Source: Bryobacterales bacterium (GTDB taxonomy: Bacteria; Acidobacteriota; Terriglobia; Bryobacterales; Bryobacteraceae). From it: a stretch of DNA of 55,706 nt. Position numbers and translations under genes: made by a program. Below the pieces are notes generated by a model. The model saw only the letters and a list, made by a program, of their open reading frames with translations. It ran no database searches and was not told the origin of the DNA. The stretch covers positions 1 through 55,706 of the forward strand of contig JANXXL010000055.1 of the NCBI GenBank assembly GCA_025350625.1. Reading direction: 5' to 3'. This document shows positions 43,942 through 52,746 of the stretch, piece after piece; the first letter of the stretch is position 1, and every line of letters starts with the position of its first letter.

Positions 43942-44252
43942 TTGCCGGGGCGTTTAGTTGGCCGGCGAATTGTGGCGCGTATTTCCTTGCGCGCAGCTTC
44001 CACCTCCGCGTTGATCTCCGGCATAGTCATCTTGTCTAAACCCGCCCGCTTGGCATCCTGGCGTATCTGGGCTACCAGTTCCCCGAATTGAGCCAAAGTC
44101 GCCGGGTCCGGGCGATATTCCACCTGCTGGTAGCGGCGCAAGGCCTCCCGAAAAAGCTCGCTCATGGTGCGGCTTTCTTTCTTGGCCAAACGCTCAGCTA
44201 CTTTGAGCTGCCCTGGCGGCAGCGAAATTGTTACTGATTTTGTGGTCCTCAT
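43938..44252 (-). CDS. Ribbon-helix-helix antitoxin
   Basis: The 104-residue protein begins MRTTKSVTISLPPGQLKVAE and continues LAKKESRTMSELFREALRRY, a ribbon-helix-helix DNA-binding fold of CopG/MetJ type (residues 4-45). The C-terminal half is basic and helical and should wrap and block the toxin encoded next. Such proteins also repress their own promoter. A good ribosome site (CAGGAG, then TACAAAA and ATG) picks the start at 44252 over the longer frame from 44312. Confidence 0.83.
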   Translation of the reverse strand: MRTTKSVTISLPPGQLKVAERLAKKESRTMSELFREALRRYQQVEYRPDPATLAQFGELVAQIRQDAKRAGLDKMTMPEINAEVEAARKEIRATIRRPTKRPGK

Positions 44253-44388
44253 TTTTGTACTCCTGGGAAATGCTAAGCAAGAATTAGCAGGAACTGTTGG
44301 AAAGTCTAGCAATGACGGACAACGATGTCAATTCTAATGCGGCATTCGGACGCGAAACGGCCCTGACAGACAATGATAGACTGCGGCC

Positions 44389-46260
44389 ATGCGTCTTTTT
44401 GGCTACTCGGTGAATGTATTCGCGGGCGCCGCGATGGGTCTGCTTGCGGCGGCGCTTGCATGGGGGCAGCCGGCGGGGCCGAAAGCCGCTGGGGAAGCGG
44501 TGTATAAGCAGCGTTGCGCGGGGTGCCACGAGCAGGCCAATTCGCGAATACCTCCCCGCACTGCTCTCAACCAAATGCCGGCGGGGCGCATCAAACGGGC
44601 TCTCGACTTTGGCGCGATGATGACCGTCGCCTATCCTTTGAGCCGCGATGAGCGCGATGCGGTGGCGGCCTATCTTGGAACCAGCGCCCCCGCGATTGCC
44701 TACCCGCCGGGCGCGTACTGCGCCGATCGCCGAGCGACTGTTTCCGATCACCCTAAAGTTTCATGGAATGGCTGGAGTCCCGGGTCGACCAACAGCCGTT
44801 ATCAAGCGGCCGAAGCGGCCGGATTAAGCATCGACCAGGTGCGTGGACTCAAGCTCAAATGGGCCTTCGGGTTCGATGGCGATGTGACTGCGTTCTCGCA
44901 GCCGACCGTGATCGACGGCCAAGTCTTCGTCGGCAGTGCGGGCGGCGTCATTCATGCTTTGCGCGCCGACACCGGTTGTTTGCAATGGACGTTCCAAGCC
45001 AACGGCCCGGTCCGTTCTTCGGTTGTCTCGGTTCCGAACGGAAATCGGCACCCGCTTCTATTTGGCGATCAGACCGGTTGGGTTTATTCGCTGGAGGCAG
45101 AGACCGGCGCGCTCCTTTGGAAAAAGAAAATTGAAGAGCACGATGCGGCGCGCTTGACCGGAACGCCGATGTTTTACAACGGCACTGTTTTCGTGCCGGT
45201 CGCGTCCTGGGAAGAGACTCGATCGCTTGACCCAACATATCCCTGCTGCACTTTCCGCGGCAGCATTGTGGCCTTGCGCGTTCGCGATGGCCAGCAGGTG
45301 TGGAAATCGTATTTGGTGCCGGAACCGAAGCGCACCGGGCAAACCAAGCTGGGGACGCCCCAATACGGGCCCTCCGGAGTGGGTGTGTGGGCCTCGCCGA
45401 CTCTCGATGCCAAGCGTGGCGTGATGTACATCGCGACCGGCGACAATTACTCGACGCCCGCGACACCGCTCAGCGACTCGATCGCTGCGCTCGACATCAA
45501 GACGGGCCGGGTGCTGTGGTCGAAACAGACGACTCCCGGAGACGCCTATAATTCCTCCTGCAATACCGACAAGCAGAATTGCCCAAGCGAAGATGGGCCG
45601 GATTATGATTTCGGCTCATCGGCGATCTTGACGCATCTTCCAGGGGGCCGCGACATCCTGCTCGCCGGGCAGAAATCCGGGATGGTCTACGCACTAGATC
45701 CCGAGAAGAAGGGCGAACTCTTGTGGCAGACGCGCATCGCGACTCCGGGTCCAGGTATAGCCACCAGCGTCGGCGTGCTGTGGGGCATGGCGAGCGATGG
45801 CCAAAAAGTCTACGCATCCACTGCGTCGTCGGGCAGGGCTCCTCCTACCGACCCTGGCGATACCCGCCGCAATGTTCTCGATCCCAAGCAGGGCGGAGGC
45901 CTCACCGCTCTTCGCGTCGCCGACGGCGGCAAGGCCTGGTACGCTCCGCCGATCGTTTGCACCCAGGGCGCGCCTTCTGGTTGCAGTCCCACGCAGTCCG
46001 CCGCAGTGACGGCGATTCCCGGTATGGTTTTTTCCGGCTCTAACGATGGCCATCTGCGGGGCTACGGCGCCGAGGACGGAAAGATCCTGTGGGATTTCGA
46101 TACCGTTCGTGAATTCCAGACCGTAAACGGCGTCAAGGCGAAAGGTGGCTCGATAGACGGGCCTGGGGCCGTTGTGGTGAATGGGATGGTGTTCGTCAAT
46201 TCCGGCTACTCGCGTTTCGGCGGCATACCTGGGAACGTGCTGCTCGCATTTGCGCCCTGA
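44389..46260 (+). CDS. Cytochrome c - quinoprotein dehydrogenase, polyvinyl-alcohol-dehydrogenase-like
   Basis: The 623-residue protein has a signal peptide (about 1-26), a monoheme cytochrome c domain with C43-A-G-C46-H47 (about 33-105) and a PQQ-type beta-propeller. Propeller repeats include TVIDGQVFVGSAGGVIHALRADTG, LFGDQTGWVYSLEAETGALLW and GMVFSGSNDGHLRGYGAEDG. The N-terminal heme, the SWNGWSPGSTNSRYQ entry and the adjacent cysteines in YPCCTFRGSIVAL are as in polyvinyl alcohol dehydrogenases. It should oxidise an alcohol or sugar in the periplasm and pass electrons on through its own heme. The true substrate is not known and PVA itself is unlikely in nature. Confidence 0.82.
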   Translation: MRLFGYSVNVFAGAAMGLLAAALAWGQPAGPKAAGEAVYKQRCAGCHEQANSRIPPRTALNQMPAGRIKRALDFGAMMTVAYPLSRDERDAVAAYLGTSAPAIAYPPGAYCADRRATVSDHPKVSWNGWSPGSTNSRYQAAEAAGLSIDQVRGLKLKWAFGFDGDVTAFSQPTVIDGQVFVGSAGGVIHALRADTGCLQWTFQANGPVRSSVVSVPNGNRHPLLFGDQTGWVYSLEAETGALLWKKKIEEHDAARLTGTPMFYNGTVFVPVASWEETRSLDPTYPCCTFRGSIVALRVRDGQQVWKSYLVPEPKRTGQTKLGTPQYGPSGVGVWASPTLDAKRGVMYIATGDNYSTPATPLSDSIAALDIKTGRVLWSKQTTPGDAYNSSCNTDKQNCPSEDGPDYDFGSSAILTHLPGGRDILLAGQKSGMVYALDPEKKGELLWQTRIATPGPGIATSVGVLWGMASDGQKVYASTASSGRAPPTDPGDTRRNVLDPKQGGGLTALRVADGGKAWYAPPIVCTQGAPSGCSPTQSAAVTAIPGMVFSGSNDGHLRGYGAEDGKILWDFDTVREFQTVNGVKAKGGSIDGPGAVVVNGMVFVNSGYSRFGGIPGNVLLAFAP

Positions 46261-46272
46261 CCGCGGGCGAAT

Positions 46273-47151
46273 ATGCCGTTGCGCCTGATGCCGACTCGCC
46301 ACTCCCCGTTTTACAGCCCGTTTCTGGCATCGCACGCGGCTGGATTCCTGGAACGCGAAGGAATCGAATCCTCGCTGCGACTTCCGGCACACGGAGAGAG
46401 CACTGGCGCAGTGCTCCGGCGCGGCGAGGTAGACGTGATCCAGAGTGCCGTTTCCGCCGCCTGGACCGCGCGCGAGAAGGGCGCATCCGATATCCCGATC
46501 CACATTGCGCAAATCAATCGGCGTGACGGTTTCGTCCTGGTGGGCCGCGAACCGGACCCGCACTTCACCTGGAACAAACTCGAAGGCAAAACGCTGATCG
46601 CCGACTATGGGCACCAGCCCTTCGTCATGTTGCGTTGGGCCGCGCACAAGAAGGGCGCCGATCTCTCGCGGATAAACTTTGCGAATCTGGGGGCACCGTC
46701 CGCCATGGAAGCGGCCTTTCGCGACGGCCAAGGCGACTATGTCCATTTGCAGGCCGGCGTTCCGCAACAGATGCAGCACGAAGGCGCGGGATATGTAATC
46801 GCGTTCGCCGGCGCAGGTCTCGCGCCCTTGGCCTTCTCGAGTATCGTAGCGCCTCGCGAGTTCGTCGAAAGCGATCGGCTGCAGCCATTTCTCAGCGGCT
46901 TTACTAAGGCCAAGGCGTGGGCACGTGAATCTCCTGCCGCGGAAGTGGCAGGGATACTCAAGCCCCTCTTCCCCGCCCTCCACTTAGAAGCCTTGACGGC
47001 GGCGATTGCTGGTTGCCAAACGCTCGGGTGCTGGGAGGGAGATGCCGCTATATCGAGAGAAGACTATCAATCGGCCCAAAAGGCGTTTCTATGGTCCGGT
47101 AGCATCCAGCACGCGCACCCCTTCGAGGAAGTATGCCTTCCCCCTGGTTGA
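46273..47151 (+). CDS. NMT1/THI5-like substrate-binding-type protein
   Basis: The 292-residue protein has the two-lobed binding-protein plan: LRLMPTRHSPFYSPFLASHAAGFLEREGIES at the N-terminus, GAVLRRGEVDVIQSAVSAAW, then GKTLIADYGHQPFVMLRWAAH. Relatives are periplasmic ABC binding proteins for pyrimidines or sulfonates, or Thi5-type enzymes. No signal peptide is visible from the ATG at 46273, and no ABC permease or ATPase gene is nearby, so a cytoplasmic role is possible. It starts 12 bp after the quinoprotein stop and is likely co-transcribed with it. The substrate is unknown. Confidence 0.68.
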   Translation: MPLRLMPTRHSPFYSPFLASHAAGFLEREGIESSLRLPAHGESTGAVLRRGEVDVIQSAVSAAWTAREKGASDIPIHIAQINRRDGFVLVGREPDPHFTWNKLEGKTLIADYGHQPFVMLRWAAHKKGADLSRINFANLGAPSAMEAAFRDGQGDYVHLQAGVPQQMQHEGAGYVIAFAGAGLAPLAFSSIVAPREFVESDRLQPFLSGFTKAKAWARESPAAEVAGILKPLFPALHLEALTAAIAGCQTLGCWEGDAAISREDYQSAQKAFLWSGSIQHAHPFEEVCLPPG

Positions 47152-47153
47152 AC

Positions 47154-47170
47154 TGTACCATTATGGTACA
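47154..47170. promoter_or_regulatory. 17-bp perfect palindrome at the higBA promoter
   Basis: TGTACCAT-T-ATGGTACA is a perfect palindrome with one central base. A possible -10 box (TACAAT, 47167-47172) overlaps its right arm, eight bases before the GTG start of the toxin gene. It is very likely the operator where the HigA antitoxin represses its own operon. Confidence 0.65.
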
Positions 47171-47179
47171 ATTAAACCA

Positions 47180-47461
47180 GTGAAGCTTCTCGCGGCGGAG
47201 AAACTGATCCAGTTTGGAAAAGATCACGCACAGGCAAGGAAGCGTTTGAGTAAGTGGAGAAGCACGATAGAGGCGGAGGAATGGAGGAATCCAATCGAGA
47301 TGAAGCAATCATTCCCGTCAGTGGATCTTGTCGGCACACAAACCGTCTTCGACATTGGGAGCAACCGTATTATCACAGTGATCGATTACGAGGAACAGAT
47401 CGTGCTTATTGATGAGGTGTTGACGCACCCGGAGTACGACAAAGGAACATGGAACCGATGA
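47180..47461 (+). CDS. higB: HigB-type mRNA-interferase toxin
   Basis: HigB toxins are RelE-fold endoribonucleases that cut mRNA on the ribosome. The 93-residue protein has KLLAAEKLIQFGKDHAQARK at the start, SFPSVDLVGTQTVFDIGSNR in the middle and the C-terminal IVLIDEVLTHPEYDKGTW, which matches the HigB ending. The GTG at 47180 was chosen because a longer frame from 47006 would run through the upstream gene and the palindromic operator. No ribosome site precedes it and the likely transcription start is only a few bases upstream, so the message may be leaderless. The toxin-first order is typical for higBA. Confidence 0.85.
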   Translation: MKLLAAEKLIQFGKDHAQARKRLSKWRSTIEAEEWRNPIEMKQSFPSVDLVGTQTVFDIGSNRIITVIDYEEQIVLIDEVLTHPEYDKGTWNR

Positions 47462-47853
47462 TTCCGGCGCTTGATACAGAATACGGCCAGCTATTACAGG
47501 AAGTGCAGCCGAAGGTTATCCACACCAAAAAGGAACACGCCCGTCAGTTGCAAGAGATTAAGAGGCTCATGCTGAAACCTGCTAAGCGCACCCCTGCGGA
47601 AAGTGCCTTGTTGGGAGCGCTGGCCACTTTCGTTCATGAATTCGAACTGAAGATGTATCCGCTCGAAAATCATACGCCAGCCGAGATGCTCGAGTTCATG
47701 ATGGAACAACACAACAAGAAAGCTGTGGAGCTGCCCATCCCCCACACACGGGTTTCCGAGATTCTTTCCGGCAAACGCGGCGTGAGCAAAGCACAAGCTA
47801 TTGCGCTGGGAGAGTTTTTTCATGTCTCTCCAGTGCTATTTCTCGGACTGTAA
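47458..47853 (+). CDS. higA: HigA-type antitoxin with XRE helix-turn-helix
   Basis: The 131-residue protein has a helical N-terminal part (about 1-85) and a C-terminal helix-turn-helix (about 95-131) in TRVSEILSGKRGVSKAQAIA, with the ending LGEFFHVSPVLFLGL. It should neutralise HigB and bind the palindrome at 47154. The ATG at 47458 overlaps the toxin stop as ATGA and has AAAGGA eleven bases upstream; an ATG nine bases earlier would have no usable spacing. The length is somewhat above the roughly 100 residues of the shortest HigA proteins because of the extended N-terminus. Confidence 0.85.
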   Translation: MIPALDTEYGQLLQEVQPKVIHTKKEHARQLQEIKRLMLKPAKRTPAESALLGALATFVHEFELKMYPLENHTPAEMLEFMMEQHNKKAVELPIPHTRVSEILSGKRGVSKAQAIALGEFFHVSPVLFLGL

Positions 47854-47894
47854 TCGTCAATTGCCTCCGGTGAAGGTGCTACACTACGGCTGCA

Positions 47895-48038
47895 ATGAGC
47901 CGTCCCCCTGAAAGCGTTCCGCCTAAGGATCCCCAAAAGCCTGCCGCCGCCGACACACCCAAGAAGAACCGCTCTATGACCCGCAAAGCTTTCGGCGAAC
48001 TGCTCAAACGGGTGATCACAAAACCACTGCCGAAATAG
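47895..48038 (+). CDS. 47-residue basic small protein
   Basis: The frame encodes a short Pro/Lys-rich head (MSRPPESVPPKDPQKP) and an amphipathic tail (RSMTRKAFGELLKRVITKPL). It lies in an otherwise empty 200-bp gap, 16 bp before the gamma-glutamyltransferase gene. The tail looks like natural protein rather than a shadow frame. No function is known and no Shine-Dalgarno sequence is clear. Confidence 0.45.
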   Translation: MSRPPESVPPKDPQKPAAADTPKKNRSMTRKAFGELLKRVITKPLPK

Positions 48039-48054
48039 CCTGACGCATCGGGTA

Positions 48055-49713
48055 ATGTCCTTGCTACTCTGGACTGCAATGCTACCTGCGCATTCGGGAT
48101 TCGGACGAAACTACGGGCGCTCTCTGGTAATCGCGCAGCAAGGCGTCGTGGCCACCAGTCAAGCCCTCGCTTCACAGGCCGGTGCACAGATTTTGGCGCA
48201 TGGCGGCTCCGCAGTCGACGCTGCCATCGCCGCCAACGCGGTGCTCGGTCTGGTCGAGCCCATGATGGATGGAATCGGCGGTGACCTGTTCGTGCTCTAT
48301 TGGGACGCGAAGACCCAAAAGCTCAGGGGCCTGAACGCGTCCGGACCGGCCCCCCGCGCGCTCTCGCCGGCCTTTCTCGCCAAGCACGGAGAGACGGCCA
48401 TGCCGCTATCGGACATTCACACCGTCACCGTGCCAGGAGCCGTCGACGGCTGGGCCAAACTCCACCAGCGCCACGGAAAATTAGCGTGGAATGAGCTTTT
48501 CGCAGCGGCCATTGCCTACGCGGACCAAGGCTTCCCGGTTACCGAGGCGATTGCGGAGCAGTGGGCGTCGCCAATCTCGTTCGAGCGATTGTCGAGCCAG
48601 CCCGAGTCCGCTCGGCTATTCCTCGCGGATGGCAATCCTCGCCGGCAGGGTGACATATTCCGCAATCCCGGCCTGTCCCGCGCCTATCGGTGTCTCGCCG
48701 GCGGCGGCGCGCGCGTCTTTTATGAAGGAGAAATCGCCGCCGCCATTCTGAAGACCTCGCAGCGCCTCGGCGGGACTATGACGGCCGGCGATCTCGCTTC
48801 GTTCTCGGCTGAGTGGGTCGAACCGATTTCAATCGACTATCGCGGATGGCGAGTCTATGAATTGCCACCCAACGGCCAAGGCATGGCCGCGCTCGAAATG
48901 CTGAACATTATGGAAGCATCGCCCGCGTCGGCGGAAGGACCGTTCAGTCCCGCGGAAATTCACACGCGGATCGAAGCCATGAAACTCGCCTACTCGGACG
49001 TCTATCGCTATAACGCCGATCCCCGAACCTGCGCAGTGCCAGTCCAGCAATTGCTCTCGAAGGAACATGCGCGCGAGCGTGCCTCCCTCATCGATCCGCA
49101 GCGGGCCAACGGACAAGTGAGCGCCGCCGAGGTAACAGGAAGCGATACCACCTATTTGACGGTAGCCGACCGCGAAGGAAACATCGTCAGTTGGATTCAA
49201 AGCATCTTCAGCAATTTCGGCTCGGGAATTACTGTCGAAGGCATGGGCTTCGTGCTCCAAAATCGAGGCGCCGGCTTCACGCTGGACCCCGCCCATCCCA
49301 ATGTTCTCGCGGGAGGCAAGCGTCCATATCACACCATCATCCCGGGTTTCATGGAACGCGGCGACTCTCACATCGGATTCGGCATCATGGGCGGCCCCAA
49401 TCAGCCGCTCGCGCATGCGCAATTTGTTTCGAACTATGTCGATTACGGCATGAACTTGCAGCAGGCTCTCGAAGCGCCCCGCTTCACGAAACTCGGACCC
49501 GCCGGTTGCGATGTTCTCATCGAATCGCGAGTGCCCGAGGCCACCCGCCGCCAGTTAATCGAGATGGGGCACGACCTCGCCGTGCGGCCCGAATACACGC
49601 AGGAGATGGGGCGAGGCCAAGCCATTCTGCACGATTCAAGAACGGGCACCAACTACGCCGCCTCCGACCCTCGTGCCGACGGCGCTGCGACGCCCGAGCC
49701 TATTGTGACCTAA
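48055..49713 (+). CDS. ggt: Gamma-glutamyltransferase
   Basis: This Ntn-hydrolase cleaves the gamma-glutamyl bond of glutathione and related peptides; the single chain cuts itself before a catalytic Thr. The 552-residue protein has the large subunit region with [21 protein letters not shown] and [13 protein letters not shown], the nucleophile T365 in [14 protein letters not shown], and the small-subunit signature [10 protein letters not shown] near residue 445. The N-terminal signal is weak, so export is unsure; most family members are periplasmic. An ATG at 48079 could also start it. Its end overlaps the convergent malate synthase gene by 4 bp. Confidence 0.92.
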   Translation: MSLLLWTAMLPAHSGFGRNYGRSLVIAQQGVVATSQALASQAGAQILAHGGSAVDAAIAANAVLGLVEPMMDGIGGDLFVLYWDAKTQKLRGLNASGPAPRALSPAFLAKHGETAMPLSDIHTVTVPGAVDGWAKLHQRHGKLAWNELFAAAIAYADQGFPVTEAIAEQWASPISFERLSSQPESARLFLADGNPRRQGDIFRNPGLSRAYRCLAGGGARVFYEGEIAAAILKTSQRLGGTMTAGDLASFSAEWVEPISIDYRGWRVYELPPNGQGMAALEMLNIMEASPASAEGPFSPAEIHTRIEAMKLAYSDVYRYNADPRTCAVPVQQLLSKEHARERASLIDPQRANGQVSAAEVTGSDTTYLTVADREGNIVSWIQSIFSNFGSGITVEGMGFVLQNRGAGFTLDPAHPNVLAGGKRPYHTIIPGFMERGDSHIGFGIMGGPNQPLAHAQFVSNYVDYGMNLQQALEAPRFTKLGPAGCDVLIESRVPEATRRQLIEMGHDLAVRPEYTQEMGRGQAILHDSRTGTNYAASDPRADGAATPEPIVT

Positions 49714-51290
49714 TCGATGAAGCTGTAAGCCGGCAGCGTCAGGAACTCCTGGAAATCCGCGCTGGTCATCATCTCGCGATAGATTTGCGCAGCCTTGGTG
49801 AACTCTTTGCTCGAAGTGCCGCGCTTGGCGAGCTGTTCGTCTACCACGCTATTCACCATCGCGGCCGTCACCGGACGCCCGTCATCCAGCTTGGCTCCGA
49901 ACTTCACCCATTGCCAGACCTGCGCGCGGCAGATCTCCGCGGTAGCGGCGTCTTCCATCAGGTTGTAAATCGGCACGCAGCCGACGCCGCGCAGCCATGC
50001 CTCCAGGTACTGCAAGCCCACGTCGATATTCCAACGCAGCCCCGCCTCAGTGATGGATCCCTCAGTCGGCGCCAGCAAATCGCTAGCTGTTATATGGACC
50101 TCATCGCGCTTCACCGAAAGCTGATTGGGAGCCGGCATGTATTCGTCGAAAATCTGTTTGGCGACCGGAACCAGGCCCGGATGAGCCACCCAGGTGCCAT
50201 CGTGACCGGCGCGCACCTCGCGCAGTTTGTCCTGTCGGACTTTTTCGAGCGCCTGTTCGTTGGCCACGGGATCGTTCTTGATAGGCACCTGCGCCGCCAT
50301 GCCTCCCATGGCGTGAATCCCGCGCCGGTGGCACGTCTGGATCAGCAGTTCCACGTAAGACTTGAGGAAGTGCCGTTCCATAGTGACTTCCGCGCGATTC
50401 GGGAGCACGAAGGCAGGATGATTTCGAAACTTCTTGATGAAACTGAAAATATAATCCCAACGCCCGCAATTCAGCCCCGAGGAATGGTCCCGCAATTCGT
50501 ACAGAATCTCATCCATTTCGAACGAAGCGAGGATGGTTTCGATCAGCACGGTGGCACGGATAGTGCCGCGCGGCACGCCCAGCACATCCTGAGCGTAATG
50601 GAAAACGTCATTCCACAGGCGCGCTTCGACATGGCTTTCTAGCTTCGGCAAATAGAAGTATGGGCCCGACCCGTTCGCGATCAATTGCTTGGCGTTATGG
50701 AAAAAGAACAAGCCGAAGTCGAAGAGCGAGCCCGAGACCGGTTTGTCGCCGAGCAGCACGTGCTTTTCGTTCAAATGCCAGCCGCGCGGGCGTACCAGCA
50801 GCGTGGCTGTCTTCTCATTGAGCTTGTATTTCTTGCCTTCCGGACTGGTGAATTCAATGCTTCGGCGAATGGCATCGCGCAAGTTGATCTGGCCGTCGAG
50901 ATTGTTGCTCCATGTCGGCGAGTTCGCGTCTTCAAAGTCCGCCATGAAGACGTTCGCGCCGCAGTTCAGCGCGTTGATGACCATTTTGCGGTCCACCGGG
51001 CCGGTGATTTCCACGCGCCGGTCGATCAGATCGTGCGGGATCGGAGCCACCTTCCATTCGCTGAGCCGGATTTCAGCCGTCTCCGTGAGGAAGTCCGGGA
51101 AATGGCCGGCGTCGAGCTCCGCCTGGCGCACTTGCCTCCTGGCCAGGAGATCCTGCCGGCGAGCCTCGAATTCCACCGCCAGCGCAGCCACAAAGCGCCG
51201 CGCTCCCGGAGTCAAAATCTCGGCATACGCCGGACTTACGGGAGCGTTAATCTGAAGCTCCAGTTCTTGAACCTGGGTAGTGCTGGACAT
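49710..51290 (-). CDS. aceB: Malate synthase A
   Basis: Malate synthase condenses glyoxylate with acetyl-CoA in the glyoxylate bypass. The 526-residue protein has the length and motifs of the A form: [13 protein letters not shown] near residue 115 (catalytic acid), [60 protein letters not shown] and the C-terminal [20 protein letters not shown]. All look intact. It follows an MFS transporter gene by 7 bp and is probably translated from the same message. No isocitrate lyase gene is nearby, so the glyoxylate may come from elsewhere, including uptake. Confidence 0.95.
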   Translation of the reverse strand: MSSTTQVQELELQINAPVSPAYAEILTPGARRFVAALAVEFEARRQDLLARRQVRQAELDAGHFPDFLTETAEIRLSEWKVAPIPHDLIDRRVEITGPVDRKMVINALNCGANVFMADFEDANSPTWSNNLDGQINLRDAIRRSIEFTSPEGKKYKLNEKTATLLVRPRGWHLNEKHVLLGDKPVSGSLFDFGLFFFHNAKQLIANGSGPYFYLPKLESHVEARLWNDVFHYAQDVLGVPRGTIRATVLIETILASFEMDEILYELRDHSSGLNCGRWDYIFSFIKKFRNHPAFVLPNRAEVTMERHFLKSYVELLIQTCHRRGIHAMGGMAAQVPIKNDPVANEQALEKVRQDKLREVRAGHDGTWVAHPGLVPVAKQIFDEYMPAPNQLSVKRDEVHITASDLLAPTEGSITEAGLRWNIDVGLQYLEAWLRGVGCVPIYNLMEDAATAEICRAQVWQWVKFGAKLDDGRPVTAAMVNSVVDEQLAKRGTSSKEFTKAAQIYREMMTSADFQEFLTLPAYSFID

Positions 51291-51297
51291 ATATCGA

Positions 51298-52560
51298 TTA
51301 TCCTCTGGCGGCGTGTTCCTGCACTCCAGCCGCGGCGAGCGCGTCCCTTTGCGTCTTGCGCGGCGACGGCATCTTGCTCACCCAGGCCGCCATTAACGCC
51401 GACAAAAACGCCATGAGGGCGCCGCCGTAGAAGATGGCGCTCCAGGAGCCGGTTCTTTCGAATAACATGGCCGCGAGGCCTCCGCCCACGATGGCTGCGA
51501 CGCCTTTAGTGCTGTACAAAAAGCCGTAATTCGCACTGGCATTGCGCGCCCCGAAAAGGTCCGCGGTCAAGGTTGGAAACAGCACGTAAATCTCGCCCCA
51601 ACTGAAAAATACCAAAGCCAGGCAAATGACGAAGAATGTGTCCGATCCCGGAGCCAGCAGCGGAACGCTGAGCAGAGCGACCGATTGGATCAGAAACGCA
51701 ATCACCATACTCCGCTCACGCCCCAGGTGATCGGAAGCCCAGCCCCAAAACAAGCGGGATGCTCCATTGGCGATCGGGTTCATGGAAAGAGCGATGGTAA
51801 GCGCCGTGGCGGTGATCTTGAAAGTCTCCGCCAGCTTCGCTAACTGTGCCGTCACCATCAATCCGCCCACGCCCATGGTGAGCATGATGAGATACATGAT
51901 GTAGAAGTGCGAAGTGCGCAGCATTTGGGAGGGCGTAAACTCCTCGCCGTCCCTGCGAATGTTACGCTTCGCTACGTTCGCGACCGCGGGCACTTCGCCC
52001 GGCTTGGGGCTGCGCAGGAACTGGGCGGCGCAAACGATCAACAACCCTTGCACGATCCCGGTGTAAACAAATGTCGTCCGATAGCCGTCCGAGCGCAGGA
52101 AATGCGCGATGATCGGGATGAACAAGGCCGCTCCCGAACCAAACGCCGCGGATGTGATGCCGGCCGCCAGGCCTCGTTTATCCGGAAACCATTTGAGCGA
52201 GATGCCCATCGACCCGCAGTAGACCAAGGATGCACCTACGCCGGTCATTGCATAAAACGTATAAAGCGCCGGAAGGCTATTGGCCTGGCTCAAGAGAGCC
52301 CAACCCGTGCCGCAGAGGATTCCGCCCAAACTCATTAATAAACGTGGGCCCACACGATCGATCAACCATCCCCCGGTGGGCATAAACCAGGTCTGACAGG
52401 CGATAAAGACACTGAACGCCCATTGCACGTCGGACAACTTCCAATGCTGGTCGGCGTGCGCGCCGATGAGCGGTTTGACGAACAAAGTCCAGGCATACTG
52501 CAGGTTGGCGATCATCGCCATCGCGACCACGGTCGAAGCTAAACGAAACCAACGATTCAC
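51298..52560 (-). CDS. OFA-family MFS transporter (oxalate/formate antiporter-like)
   Basis: The 420-residue protein has twelve membrane segments. It begins in OxlT/OFA style: [47 protein letters not shown], then [29 protein letters not shown] near residue 110. The long middle loop (about 185-225) is charged, and the second half repeats the fold. OFA members exchange oxalate and formate or carry other small carboxylates. Being joined to malate synthase, this one might bring in a two-carbon acid such as glyoxylate, glycolate or oxalate; that is inference. Confidence 0.82.
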   Translation of the reverse strand: MNRWFRLASTVVAMAMIANLQYAWTLFVKPLIGAHADQHWKLSDVQWAFSVFIACQTWFMPTGGWLIDRVGPRLLMSLGGILCGTGWALLSQANSLPALYTFYAMTGVGASLVYCGSMGISLKWFPDKRGLAAGITSAAFGSGAALFIPIIAHFLRSDGYRTTFVYTGIVQGLLIVCAAQFLRSPKPGEVPAVANVAKRNIRRDGEEFTPSQMLRTSHFYIMYLIMLTMGVGGLMVTAQLAKLAETFKITATALTIALSMNPIANGASRLFWGWASDHLGRERSMVIAFLIQSVALLSVPLLAPGSDTFFVICLALVFFSWGEIYVLFPTLTADLFGARNASANYGFLYSTKGVAAIVGGGLAAMLFERTGSWSAIFYGGALMAFLSALMAAWVSKMPSPRKTQRDALAAAGVQEHAARG

Positions 52561-52653
52561 TCGAAACCTCCTACGGAGAGAGAATAGAGCTTAACAGCCT
52601 CGTACAAGCATATAACGCCGCATGCAGCGGATGTGTACCCCAGTTGGTGGATT

Positions 52654-52683
52654 AGACTTTGATTCCCCTTTCGGTTAAAGTCT
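52654..52683. promoter_or_regulatory. Inverted repeat in the divergent MFS / secreted-protein spacer
   Basis: AGACTTT (52654-52660) and AAAGTCT (52677-52683) are perfect inverted arms with a 16-bp spacer. The right arm is embedded in the short direct repeat GTTAAA-GTCT-GTTAAA. It lies in the 186-bp region shared by two divergent genes, where an operator would be expected. Confidence 0.35.
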
Positions 52684-52746
52684 GTTAAACTCCAGGTCGA
52701 ATCTGGGCGATTCAAACTGACAGCCGGGCGGCCGAGGAGAGGTTTC

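Noticed and set aside
49191-50642. 483-residue open frame across ggt and malate synthase
   Set aside because: It crosses two certain genes in other frames, and its composition (very high Arg, His) is not protein-like.
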